DNA of 38,706 nucleotides from Ignavibacteria bacterium UBA7675. GTDB lineage: Bacteria; Bacteroidota; Ignavibacteria; Kapaibacteriales; UB7675. The notes beneath the pieces were generated by a model. That model made no database searches. It saw only the letters and a program-made list of their open reading frames with translations, and had not been told where the DNA came from. The DNA lies in contig DLHF01000065.1 in NCBI GenBank assembly GCA_002483085.1, positions 1 to 38,706 of the forward strand, written 5' to 3'. A program made the position numbers and the translations under genes. Numbering within the stretch: position 1 is the stretch's first letter; the number at the start of each line of letters is the position of its first letter. This document shows, in pieces, positions 26,587 to 34,516 of the stretch.

Positions 26587-27918
26587 TTATGGAGTACCTA
26601 CTGCCAGCTCCTGAGCCAGCCGGGGAAATACGTAGTACACTATGCCATTGCTGTCGAGCTCTGTATCGCCTCCGAGTTCTGCCGTTGTTCTATCCATGAG
26701 CTCGCGAGCAATCTGTTCGTCGCTCTTGTTGATACCTCCGAGCATTGTAATATCTGCAAAGGTAAATGAGCGTTTCGGCTGCGACGTTATCACACCGACG
26801 ATCTTCTTGCGGATGTTATTGCGGTGCCGCTCACGTTCTTTTTTACGCACGATAGGCAAGCGCACGAGCGGTATCAGGAAAAACAGGAGAGAGAACAGAA
26901 ATGGGAACCCACCCAGGGCGATAATCAGTAGGGGGTTGTCGATGGGCAAAAGGCCGCCGGAGAGGATGGCGATGGACATGGCAAGGTTAAAGACATTCAT
27001 TAGGGCAATGACAGCGTTGCGCCCGCCTGTATTGCCCGTTTGCTCGTAAGGCGTTTCGGTTTCGTCTTGGTACAAAACGATTGCCCCGCCTTTGAGCGCA
27101 GCGTCTTCGCGCCGAGTCATTTCTACAAAATCGCCGATAACAATACCTTGTTCGGTAATGTCGGGATGGCCTTTGAAGCGCACCAGAGCATCTGTGAGCT
27201 TTTCCTCGGCCTTGTCGTATGTCCAGCCTGCGAGCATTACAAGGTGCCCGGCAGTCAGCTTGCCTCGATTTTTGCGTATGAATGCCGCAGCTTCGCGGGC
27301 GTCGTCCAGGGGGTCGTAAGGAGGCCGGTCGGGGCCAAAGACAAAGTCGTACACCGATCGTATAAAGTTCTTTTTCTTCTCGTCTGTCTCAAATCGCCGG
27401 TAGCGCATACCATCATTGTCGAACCCATAGCCTATAGCTCGGTTCCATGCGTAAAACTGCATTCCCTCGAAAATAGCGCGGAACACGCCGCCTATCAGAT
27501 CGCCGATGTCGAAGCTGTCGTTGTCGCGGTCGCGCCCCTGGCTGGCTGCAAGAGCCAAGCCGATGACAATGACAATAAAGATGATAGTGTAGACAATGAG
27601 AATAACGCCAATGGCAGCTTTGTACACGATCACAAATGCTTTCCACAGTGCATCGCGCACGCGCAGAGCGATTTCCCTCAATGTCTTGGAGCCGCGTTTT
27701 CGCAGGGGCAAAGGGAAGACAAACAGCAGGTCGCCGGTTTCTTCACGCATTGTAATACGCGATTCGTACAGCTCCATCATCCGTTCGAGAGCGTCCTGGG
27801 CTTCCTGCATGGCAAGGCCCGTTGCAGCCGCCACATCCTGGGGGGAGAGCCTGCCACGCGACTTTTTAGCGAGGTCTTCTACAAGCGCAAGAGCGCGTTC
27901 GGGAGTTGATTGCAGCAT
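26587..27918 (-). CDS. membrane protein with three winged-helix-like modules
   Basis: The 443-residue product alternates hydrophilic modules with membrane parts. Module 1 (about 6-70) has LSPQDVAAATGLAMQEAQDALERM and ends in DLLFVFP. A helix (about 97-124) follows. Module 2 (about 210-265) has LTAGHLVMLAGWTYDKAEEKLTDAL. Two more helices (about 300-322 and 328-352) follow. Module 3 (about 370-435) has FTFADITMLGGINKSDEQIARELM and ends in GIVYYVFP. Each module has the helix-turn-helix plus wing pattern, so an internal triplication is likely. Whether they bind DNA or protein is open. Function unknown; it leads a two-gene unit with the small membrane protein. A family A repeat lies upstream. Confidence 0.72.
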   Translation of the reverse strand: MLQSTPERALALVEDLAKKSRGRLSPQDVAAATGLAMQEAQDALERMMELYESRITMREETGDLLFVFPLPLRKRGSKTLREIALRVRDALWKAFVIVYKAAIGVILIVYTIIFIVIVIGLALAASQGRDRDNDSFDIGDLIGGVFRAIFEGMQFYAWNRAIGYGFDNDGMRYRRFETDEKKKNFIRSVYDFVFGPDRPPYDPLDDAREAAAFIRKNRGKLTAGHLVMLAGWTYDKAEEKLTDALVRFKGHPDITEQGIVIGDFVEMTRREDAALKGGAIVLYQDETETPYEQTGNTGGRNAVIALMNVFNLAMSIAILSGGLLPIDNPLLIIALGGFPFLFSLLFFLIPLVRLPIVRKKERERHRNNIRKKIVGVITSQPKRSFTFADITMLGGINKSDEQIARELMDRTTAELGGDTELDSNGIVYYVFPRLAQELAVGTP

Positions 27919-27942
27919 ATCAGTTTGCAGATAAATAGAAGG

Positions 27943-27987
27943 GGCACGGGCGTGTTGTACGGGCGTCGATCTCTGTCACCGGTCGCA
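27943..27987. repeat. dispersed intergenic repeat, family A copy 3
   Basis: GGCACGGGCGT at the left and TGTCACCGGTCGCA at the right match the ends of the copies at 1448-1498 and 38654-38703; the middle has diverged. It lies in the 27919-28030 gap between rlpA and the winged-helix membrane protein. Confidence 0.5.
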
Positions 27988-28030
27988 TCCTTGGCTTCGT
28001 CTCTTGCTCGCTTTCCCGCGAGCGGAGAGA

Positions 28031-28468
28031 TTAGTTGAGCACTCGAATTTCAACCTCTACCACCCCGGCGCGTGTCATGTCGATGGATTCGGCAGCCGCT
28101 TTTGAGAGATCGATAATTCGCTCAGTTTTCTGCGGACCCCGGTCGTTGATGCGCACCATTACCGTGCGGTTGTTCCGAAGGTTTCGGACTTCCACCGTTG
28201 TGCCAAAGGGCAGAGAGCGATGCGCCGCCGTAAAATCATTCATATTATAGACTTCGCCGCTGGAAGTCGTTCGCCCGTGGAACTTGTCGGCATAGTACGA
28301 GGCCATCCCGCGAAAAGTTGCTCCGTTTTGAGCAGGAATGTCTGTGTTGGTTCTGCCGGGATACTGGTCTGCCGAATGTCCCCCGGAGGAAAACCGCACA
28401 GAGTTGGCGCACGAGCTCAGGGTCAACGCCGCTACAAGAGCCGCAGCCCACACAATGTATTTGTTCAT
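28031..28468 (-). CDS. rlpA: RlpA-like lipoprotein with a double-psi beta-barrel
   Basis: RlpA proteins act in the outer membrane or periplasm on denuded glycan strands at the septum. The 145-residue product starts MNKYIVWAAALVAALTLSSC, a lipoprotein signal with lipobox LSSC. The double-psi beta-barrel domain follows with GMASYYADKFHGRTTSSGE, AAHRSLPFGT and the catalytic-region motif RINDRGP; the conserved Glu, His and Asp are all present. There is no SPOR domain, so this is a minimal form. The ATG at 28468 was chosen as the start of the signal peptide. It lies downstream of manC, beyond a 260-bp gap with a family B repeat. Confidence 0.9.
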   Translation of the reverse strand: MNKYIVWAAALVAALTLSSCANSVRFSSGGHSADQYPGRTNTDIPAQNGATFRGMASYYADKFHGRTTSSGEVYNMNDFTAAHRSLPFGTTVEVRNLRNNRTVMVRINDRGPQKTERIIDLSKAAAESIDMTRAGVVEVEIRVLN

Positions 28469-28610
28469 TGTTGAATGCTTATGTTCTACAGATTCTCTTC
28501 TGTTGTAGCACAAGCAAACATTGTGCCGTATGCTATTTGCCCTTGGCGTCTGCTGATGTGCCGCAGCAATCGAGCTTGTGATACCACCCTTTGCGAAGGA
28601 GGCAGAACAA

Positions 28611-28671
28611 CCACGCGGCGGAGGTGCAGCGCGGTGCGGAGGCCAAACGCCGGGTCGGAGACGGCTGCGCT
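28611..28671 (+). repeat. dispersed intergenic repeat, family B copy 5
   Basis: CCACGCGGCGGAGG leads into TGCAGCGCGGTGCGGAG, then GCCAAACGCCGGGTCGGAGAC. It is the copy with the best-preserved left flank. It lies between manC and rlpA; the rest of the gap (28469-28731) shows nothing coding. Confidence 0.7.
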
Positions 28672-28731
28672 CGTAGCACAGCCACGGCGTGAACGCGGGA
28701 TAGTTCCTGCCGGGACACGCGAGACGCTACA

Positions 28732-29817
28732 TCATAAAAAATGATTGATCTGCTTGCGACGCAAGAAGTTAATCAGTTCCCGTACATCCTGTGCAGAACC
28801 GCGCCTGCATATCACAATTGCTTCATCGGAGTCCACCACGATCAGGTCTTCCACGCCCACTAATCCAATCAGCTTGCCATCGGACTTTGCATAGCAGTTT
28901 GTGGAATTCACGGCAATCACATCGCCTTCGAGTGCATTATTATTTGTGTCTTTCAGCGAAAGGCGGTACACTTCGTCCCAGCTTCCTACATCACTCCAGC
29001 CAAAATTTCCTTCGATCACCAAAATATTGTCGGCCTTTTCCAAAATAGCGTAGTCCAACGAAATAGAGCGGAGCTGGCGATACACTGTATCGAGTATTTC
29101 GTTGTACGACGGCTTGCCGATGTGCTTATCAAGCAGCTTAAAGAACGGAGCGAAATCCGGCAGATAGCGGTCGAACGCCGTGCGGAATGTGGAGATTTTC
29201 CAGAAAAAGATACCTGTATTCCAGAGGAAATCACCGGATGTAAGAAACCGCCGAGCTGTGTCGGTATCGGGCTTTTCGGCAAACGTGGAGATACGGCGCA
29301 GGAAGCCATTGTCGTTGGTACACACGTGTTCGTTGTCGCGTATCTGAATATAGCCATATTCGGATTCGGGTCGTGTGGGTTCCACACCGAGCGTAATGAT
29401 ATCGCCTGTTTCGGCAGCGGCGCTACAGCCTGTGCGGATACAGCGTTGGAACTCGCTAACGCTTGTGATATAGTGGTCGGAAGGGAAGACTGCCAGCACG
29501 GTATCGCTATCATAGCGGGCGCAGATAAGCGTTGCTGCCAGAGCAATACAGGGAGCCGTATTGCGGCCAAAAGGCTCGGTAATAATATTTTGATAGGGAA
29601 TATCGGGAAGCTGTTCGTGGACGAGCGGGAGCATCGACTCATTCGTCACCACAAAAATATCTTCCGAGGCAAACAGAGGCCGTAGCGCAGCCAGGGTATT
29701 TTGTATCATCGTACCTTCGCCGATGATATGGCTGAACTGTTTCGGGCGGCGTTCGCGGCTGCGGGGCCAGAGTTTAGCGCCGACGCCACCGGCCATGATA
29801 ACAGCAACATACTTCAT
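28732..29817 (-). CDS. manC: mannose-1-phosphate guanylyltransferase
   Basis: This cytosolic enzyme makes GDP-mannose from GTP and mannose-1-phosphate for polysaccharides and glycans. The 361-residue product starts MKYVAVIMAGGVGAKLWPRS, the nucleotidyltransferase signature, followed by RPKQF and the later FPSDHYI, EPFGRNTAPCI and EGNFGWSDVGSWDE segments typical of the family. It lacks the C-terminal cupin (isomerase) domain of bifunctional AlgA-type enzymes. GGAGG lies seven bases before the ATG at 29817. It is 16 bp after alr and closes a four-gene unit with asparaginase, a membrane protein and alr. Confidence 0.94.
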   Translation of the reverse strand: MKYVAVIMAGGVGAKLWPRSRERRPKQFSHIIGEGTMIQNTLAALRPLFASEDIFVVTNESMLPLVHEQLPDIPYQNIITEPFGRNTAPCIALAATLICARYDSDTVLAVFPSDHYITSVSEFQRCIRTGCSAAAETGDIITLGVEPTRPESEYGYIQIRDNEHVCTNDNGFLRRISTFAEKPDTDTARRFLTSGDFLWNTGIFFWKISTFRTAFDRYLPDFAPFFKLLDKHIGKPSYNEILDTVYRQLRSISLDYAILEKADNILVIEGNFGWSDVGSWDEVYRLSLKDTNNNALEGDVIAVNSTNCYAKSDGKLIGLVGVEDLIVVDSDEAIVICRRGSAQDVRELINFLRRKQINHFL

Positions 29818-29833
29818 ACGTTTTCCTCCGTGT

Positions 29834-30967
29834 TTATTCCAGACCTGTGCTCGTTCCCTCGTCGTGCACATAGATGCGCGGCACGCGTGCCGAGATCGCC
29901 GAAATCACTTCATAGGGAATTGTACCAAGTGTGGCGGCGATATCCACCGCCGAAATTACCTCATTATTCTGCCTGCCGATAAGCACTACTTCTTCGCCCG
30001 GCTCTACCGCTACGTCGCCCGTATCTACCATGCACTGGTCCATACAGATTGTACCTACAATAGGGAATCTCTGACCCCGGATGAGGCATTCTGCCCGGCC
30101 TGTGAGCAAGCGTGTAAAGCCGTCGCCATAGCCGATGGGGATAGTAGCTATCCACGATGTTTTGGCAGTGCGGTATTTCCTACCGTAGCTTACCGATGTA
30201 TTCGCGGGAACGCGTCGTATGGAATTAATCCGCGTGTGCAGAGCCATTGCTGGCTGTAGAGCTTCTGGATGCTCTGATCGCTCCGATGGATCGTAGCCGT
30301 ACAGCGTTAGCCCGGGGCGCACGACAGTAAAATGTGCATTCGGAAGGTTGATCACACCGCCGCTGTTGGCAGCGTGGATAAGCGGGAAGCGATAACCTGC
30401 CTGCGCGAGTTCGTCGGTTGTCTGGCGGAACAGCGCGAGCTGTTGCAAAGCAAAACTGCGGTCGGCTTCATCGGATGTAGCAAAGTGCGTACAGACGCCA
30501 GTAAAGCGGATGTTGCTCAGCTCGCTGCACGCATTCATAAACGCAACTGCCTCCGAAGGTTCAATTCCGTCGCGCCTCATCCCCGTATCAATGTACAAAT
30601 GTGCGCGCAGAGTACAGCCCGCCTGCCGTGCAGCCTCCGAAAAAGCACGCATTGCCGGGAGCGAACACGCCACAACATCAAGATCGTAGCGGCAAAACAG
30701 CTCGGCTTCTTCTGGCAGGGGCGGGGACAGCACGACAATCGGACCGCTGTCGCCAGACAGACGCAGCTCGGCACCTTCATCGGCGAAAGCCACACCTAAA
30801 TACTCTGAGCCTTCCTCCCGGAATATCTGCGCACACCGAAGCATACCATGGCCATAGGCATTGGCTTTTACAATTGCTATGATTGCGCGAGCCTCTGCTC
30901 GTTGTCGGATCTTTTGAAAATTGTGCCGCAATGCGGAGCAATTGATCTCTGCTATCGTTACTCTCAT
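29834..30967 (-). CDS. alr: alanine racemase
   Basis: This PLP enzyme interconverts L- and D-alanine and supplies D-Ala for peptidoglycan. The 377-residue product has the PLP lysine K34 in AIVKANAYGHG and the second catalytic base Y261 in SVSYGRKY, plus the conserved MRRDG and TICMDQCMVD segments. The ATG at 30967 lies 17 bp after the small membrane protein stop. It shares a transcript with asparaginase and manC. DacB in this window removes D-Ala, so both ends of D-Ala use are nearby, though in separate units. Confidence 0.95.
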   Translation of the reverse strand: MRVTIAEINCSALRHNFQKIRQRAEARAIIAIVKANAYGHGMLRCAQIFREEGSEYLGVAFADEGAELRLSGDSGPIVVLSPPLPEEAELFCRYDLDVVACSLPAMRAFSEAARQAGCTLRAHLYIDTGMRRDGIEPSEAVAFMNACSELSNIRFTGVCTHFATSDEADRSFALQQLALFRQTTDELAQAGYRFPLIHAANSGGVINLPNAHFTVVRPGLTLYGYDPSERSEHPEALQPAMALHTRINSIRRVPANTSVSYGRKYRTAKTSWIATIPIGYGDGFTRLLTGRAECLIRGQRFPIVGTICMDQCMVDTGDVAVEPGEEVVLIGRQNNEVISAVDIAATLGTIPYEVISAISARVPRIYVHDEGTSTGLE

Positions 30968-30984
30968 ACGCCATGTTTACGTTT

Positions 30985-31359
30985 CTACGCGTTCTTCTTG
31001 TTGTCTGTAAGCGGGGTCTCATGCCGGAATGTCGACATCGACATACTGGCCAGAAAGCCAAAAAGTGTTGCGATTACAATGACAAGGTCAGGCAGAATTG
31101 TTACTGCCTGCACTGTTCCAAAATACTGCATTCCAAGAAAGTAGCCCGAAAGCCCCAAGGTAAGGGCAAAGAGAAATACTGCAAGCGCAAGCCCCGTGCG
31201 GCGTTCCTGCATAAGCAGGTAGGCGGCAGTGAGGTCGGCGAGCCCGAGAAACAGCCCCAGGAGCATAAGCCATCCTCTGCCATAGATAATCCGCAAGAAC
31301 AGCGAATAGGCCACTGTAAGCACGCTTGTGAAACTGATATATAAGCCAAGAGTTCTCAT
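30985..31359 (-). CDS. small four-helix membrane protein
   Basis: The 124-residue product is almost wholly hydrophobic with four predicted helices (about 5-24, 30-48, 56-75 and 85-106) and a short hydrophilic end (TPLTDNKKNA). The ATG at 31359 lies 8 bp after the asparaginase stop; an ATG at 31380 would overlap that gene. I do not recognise the family. Its place between asparaginase and alr suggests a minor integral membrane component of the same unit. Confidence 0.7.
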   Translation of the reverse strand: MRTLGLYISFTSVLTVAYSLFLRIIYGRGWLMLLGLFLGLADLTAAYLLMQERRTGLALAVFLFALTLGLSGYFLGMQYFGTVQAVTILPDLVIVIATLFGFLASMSMSTFRHETPLTDNKKNA

Positions 31360-31367
31360 AGGATTTG

Positions 31368-32354
31368 TTATATGTGCCATTCGAATGCAGAACGGATTCG
31401 CGCTATATCGTATCCAGCGCCCAGCGCAGCCATGAGCTTGATGCGGGCTTTCTGTCCATTGAAATAGTCGGCAAAGATAACACCTGCTTTGTAGAGTTGC
31501 TTGCCAGCTCCCTCGTAGGCGTAAATATGTTCTACCCGTCCGATAGGGCAGCGCGACACCAGCACCACAGGCACATCGCGCTCGCGTGCGCGAATGATTT
31601 GGCGGTACACCGGCGGGGGAACATTGCCAACGCCCATTGCCTCTACCACAATGCCATCGGCCTTGTTGTCCACAGCAAACTCCATCAGCAGCGCTTCGTC
31701 CGAAGAATAGCATTTTACTATGGGTACAAAGCACGGCAGGTCTTGTACTTCAAAGTAATCGCGATGGACAGGCTGCCTGTGGATGAACAGCGCTCCGTTA
31801 ATCATCCGACCAACAGGGCCAAAGTTCAGACTTTCAAATGTATGGACATTGCTCGTATCCATTTTCGAGACCTCGGAAGCTGCGTGCAGGGTTTCCGCAA
31901 GGCTTACCAGCACGCCGATATCGCGCGCTTTGTGGCTGGAGGCGATAATGATGCCGTCGCGCAGATTGCGCGGGCCATCCCAGTCGGGCTCGCTGGAATT
32001 GCGCATAGAGCCGATAACGACAACAGGCTTTGGGGACTTGATCGTACAATCCAGAAAGTACGCAGTTTCCTCCAGTGTATCGGTGCCATGTGTCACTACA
32101 ACTCCGTCGATGTCTGGCCGCTCAAGATGCGAGGCAATACGGCGCGACAGATCGAGCATAATCGCGGGAGTCATGTGTGGGCCTGGATACCGTCCAAACT
32201 CCAATGCCTCGATGTTGGCAATATCGTGTATGGCAGGCGTCGTGCTCAGAATTTCGCTGGCAGAAAGCGCCGGGACAACTCCGCCGAAGGATTCATCCAC
32301 TTTCATGGATATCGTTCCGCCGGTAAAGACGACGAGAATTGAAGGTTTGCTCAT
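31368..32354 (-). CDS. L-asparaginase, cytoplasmic (type I-like)
   Basis: It hydrolyses L-asparagine to aspartate and ammonia. The 328-residue protein has the N-terminal catalytic threonine in VVFTGGTISM (T14) and the second catalytic block THGTDTLEETAYFLD, both intact. There is no signal peptide when started at the ATG at 32354, so it should be cytosolic; a longer frame to 32417 would only add an unlikely tail. It is the first gene of the unit with the membrane protein, alr and manC, and is divergent from the PD40-OmpA lipoprotein. Confidence 0.92.
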   Translation of the reverse strand: MSKPSILVVFTGGTISMKVDESFGGVVPALSASEILSTTPAIHDIANIEALEFGRYPGPHMTPAIMLDLSRRIASHLERPDIDGVVVTHGTDTLEETAYFLDCTIKSPKPVVVIGSMRNSSEPDWDGPRNLRDGIIIASSHKARDIGVLVSLAETLHAASEVSKMDTSNVHTFESLNFGPVGRMINGALFIHRQPVHRDYFEVQDLPCFVPIVKCYSSDEALLMEFAVDNKADGIVVEAMGVGNVPPPVYRQIIRARERDVPVVLVSRCPIGRVEHIYAYEGAGKQLYKAGVIFADYFNGQKARIKLMAALGAGYDIARIRSAFEWHI

Positions 32355-32633
32355 GGAAGTATATTGTACATGCAATGTATGCTGTCCGCGTTGCTGCGTA
32401 GTCGGAGAGGAATGCACAGATAGCTACTCTTTCTCTTTCAGAAGCAGAGATTCCGGCCCTGTTCATCTGGCTCGGTTGCGTCCTGTGCCCTGTGCTTCGC
32501 GTATTCCCAAAGGCACTGACATAAGGGAACAGCTCAGCGCGGCAAATTTACAGTAATTTTCCCGAACGCGGAATTTTTTCGATGAAAACATCTTCGACGT
32601 GGATGCAGTCGGCAAATTTTTGTAAATTCGGTG
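32355..32633. promoter_or_regulatory. divergent gap between asparaginase and PD40-OmpA genes
   Basis: This 279-bp gap must hold promoters for both directions. Two similar AT-rich segments, GGCAAATTTACAGTAATTTT (near 32543) and GGCAAATTTTTGTAAATTCGG (near 32610), each include a near match to TAnnTTTG. The second lies just before the lipoprotein start. No coding region is visible. Confidence 0.35.
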
Positions 32634-34409
32634 ATGCACTCTTTGTTACGCTTCGGTCGACGCCTGATGTACGTGCTAACGCCCTGCGTGTTGCTGCTGG
32701 CGGAGGGGTGCGCGTCGGTAAAAGAATGCGCGGGCACATCTGCCGAAGGCAATCTCGGCAGCGCAGTCAATTCACCCTATGATGAATTTGCTCCTGTATT
32801 CTACGGAGCGAGACAACTCCTTTTTACTTCCAACCGCGAAGGTGGAACTTCGGCAGTGTACAAAGATTCGCTGGCGCAGTTTGGAGAGGACATCTATTCG
32901 AGCGATTTTTTGCGCGATGGCTTTGCTCCGCCCGAATTAGTGCACAACCCGCCGCTTAATACATTTGCCAACGATGGGTCGGCTTCCTTTTGCTACAATG
33001 CCTCGCGCAATGTGGTCGAGATGTTCTTTACGTCGTTTTCCGATGCTGATACCAAGACTGATGCCGACATCTACGTGTGCGAATTTGCCAATGGGCAGTG
33101 GGGCAATCCTGCTGCGCTGTCCGTGCTGAACTCAAGCAAATGGGACGCCCAGCCCGCTGTGTCGCCCGATGGAACAATGATTATCTTTGGATCCGATAGA
33201 GACGGAGGCGAGGGAGGCATTGATTTGTACGTAAGTACACGCACCGAGGAAGGACGTTGGAGCATGCCGGTCAATATGGGATCGAAGATTAATTCGCGGT
33301 TCGACGATATTACCCCTTTGCTTTCCGAAGACAATGCTTTGTACTACTCCACGCAGGTGCTCAGCGCATCGCGCACATTCGACATCGTGATGGCTACTCT
33401 TCGGGCAGGAGCTTGGACCGAACCTGTGGCTCTGCCTTTTCCTATCAATACGCAGTTCGATGAAATAAGCCCGGCGGCGTGGGGCGATTCGCTGTTGTTC
33501 GCCTCCAACCGCACTGGTGGCTGTGGTGGCTACGACCTGTACGCTATGCACCTTTGCAACGATGTGATTGTGCGGGGAGAGGTGCTCTCGCCTGCCCATA
33601 TGGCGCCCAACGACTTTGTGGTGATCAGTCGGGAGGATGGCACACCGCTAAAGACAGTGCCAGTGCGCCATGGTGTATTTGAAACAACAGTGCCGTCGCG
33701 CAGCACGTTTGTACTTCGCTATGCGAATGAGTGCTACGACGGCGAGCCGATTGAGCAGACGATTGAGACACCCTGTGCCGTGGACCCGGTAGTCGTGCGC
33801 ACGAGGTTTGAGATTCCAGATCGGCTTGTACGCCTGACATTCGACACCTACGAAATTCCTTTTTTTGTAACTGGCTATTATCTGCCTAATACAACTGAGA
33901 ATTTAGAAGACCTTCGCCTTCGCTTTGCCTACAACCTCTTTGGCTCTAATGATTCCACCCGCTATATCGAATTTCCTGGCGATATGTACGATGGCTATGC
34001 CAGCGAAGTGGACAGGGCAATGAGCGAAGCTGTGGAAACTATACGCAATGAGTTCGTGCTGTTCGACAACCCCTGCGGCGAAGGCCCGAGTATGCTCGAT
34101 ATTACGATTGAAGGATTTGCCGATCCCCGTGGCTTTACGCCGGTGGCACGTTACGCCGGTGCCGAGATCGCCGATGCCGATCAAGGCGTCTTTGCCCGCC
34201 CTGGCTCGCCGATGGACAATCAGTTGCTTTCTACGCTGCGAGCCTACTATTCAATGCTTACTATTCGCTCGCTGTTGGAGCGCATGCCCGACTACAACCG
34301 CTATCGCGAGAAGCTGCGGTTTCGCGTTGTGGGAAGTGGTGTAAGCGACGAAGAAACGCCCTTTGAACTACAGCGCAAAATCGTCGTAACGGTGAAACCG
34401 TCGGCGTAA
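32634..34409 (+). CDS. PD40 beta-propeller / OmpA-like lipoprotein
   Basis: The 591-residue product starts with a signal peptide whose lipobox is LAEGC (Cys26). From about 45 to 310 it has WD40-like PD40 repeats: QPAVSPDGTMIIFGSDRDGG, DITPLLSEDNALYYST and SPAAWGDSLLFASNRTGG. A linker of about 120 residues follows. The C-terminal part (about 460-591) is OmpA-like: ITIEGFADPRG matches the I-E-G-H-T-D-x-x-G motif with H-T changed to F-A but the Asp and a nearby Arg kept, then an insert, then NQLLSTLRAYYSML fits the NxxLSxxRAxxV motif. Such proteins anchor to peptidoglycan in Bacteroidota-type outer membranes. ATG at 32634; a GTG is directly upstream. Confidence 0.88.
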   Translation: MHSLLRFGRRLMYVLTPCVLLLAEGCASVKECAGTSAEGNLGSAVNSPYDEFAPVFYGARQLLFTSNREGGTSAVYKDSLAQFGEDIYSSDFLRDGFAPPELVHNPPLNTFANDGSASFCYNASRNVVEMFFTSFSDADTKTDADIYVCEFANGQWGNPAALSVLNSSKWDAQPAVSPDGTMIIFGSDRDGGEGGIDLYVSTRTEEGRWSMPVNMGSKINSRFDDITPLLSEDNALYYSTQVLSASRTFDIVMATLRAGAWTEPVALPFPINTQFDEISPAAWGDSLLFASNRTGGCGGYDLYAMHLCNDVIVRGEVLSPAHMAPNDFVVISREDGTPLKTVPVRHGVFETTVPSRSTFVLRYANECYDGEPIEQTIETPCAVDPVVVRTRFEIPDRLVRLTFDTYEIPFFVTGYYLPNTTENLEDLRLRFAYNLFGSNDSTRYIEFPGDMYDGYASEVDRAMSEAVETIRNEFVLFDNPCGEGPSMLDITIEGFADPRGFTPVARYAGAEIADADQGVFARPGSPMDNQLLSTLRAYYSMLTIRSLLERMPDYNRYREKLRFRVVGSGVSDEETPFELQRKIVVTVKPSA

Positions 34410-34464
34410 GAGAAGTAAAGAGTTTTTTCATCTGGCTGTTACCAAATCATTTTGTAAGTTTACG

Positions 34465-34472
34465 TACTTTTG
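34465..34472 (+). promoter_or_regulatory. TAnnTTTG element before hisC
   Basis: TACTTTTG matches the Bacteroidota -7 consensus and lies 44 bp before the hisC ATG. No -33 TTG at the right distance is clear. Confidence 0.35.
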
Positions 34473-34516
34473 TGGTTTTACGATGTAGCTCCCAAGTAAG
34501 CAGAACAACCCTACGA

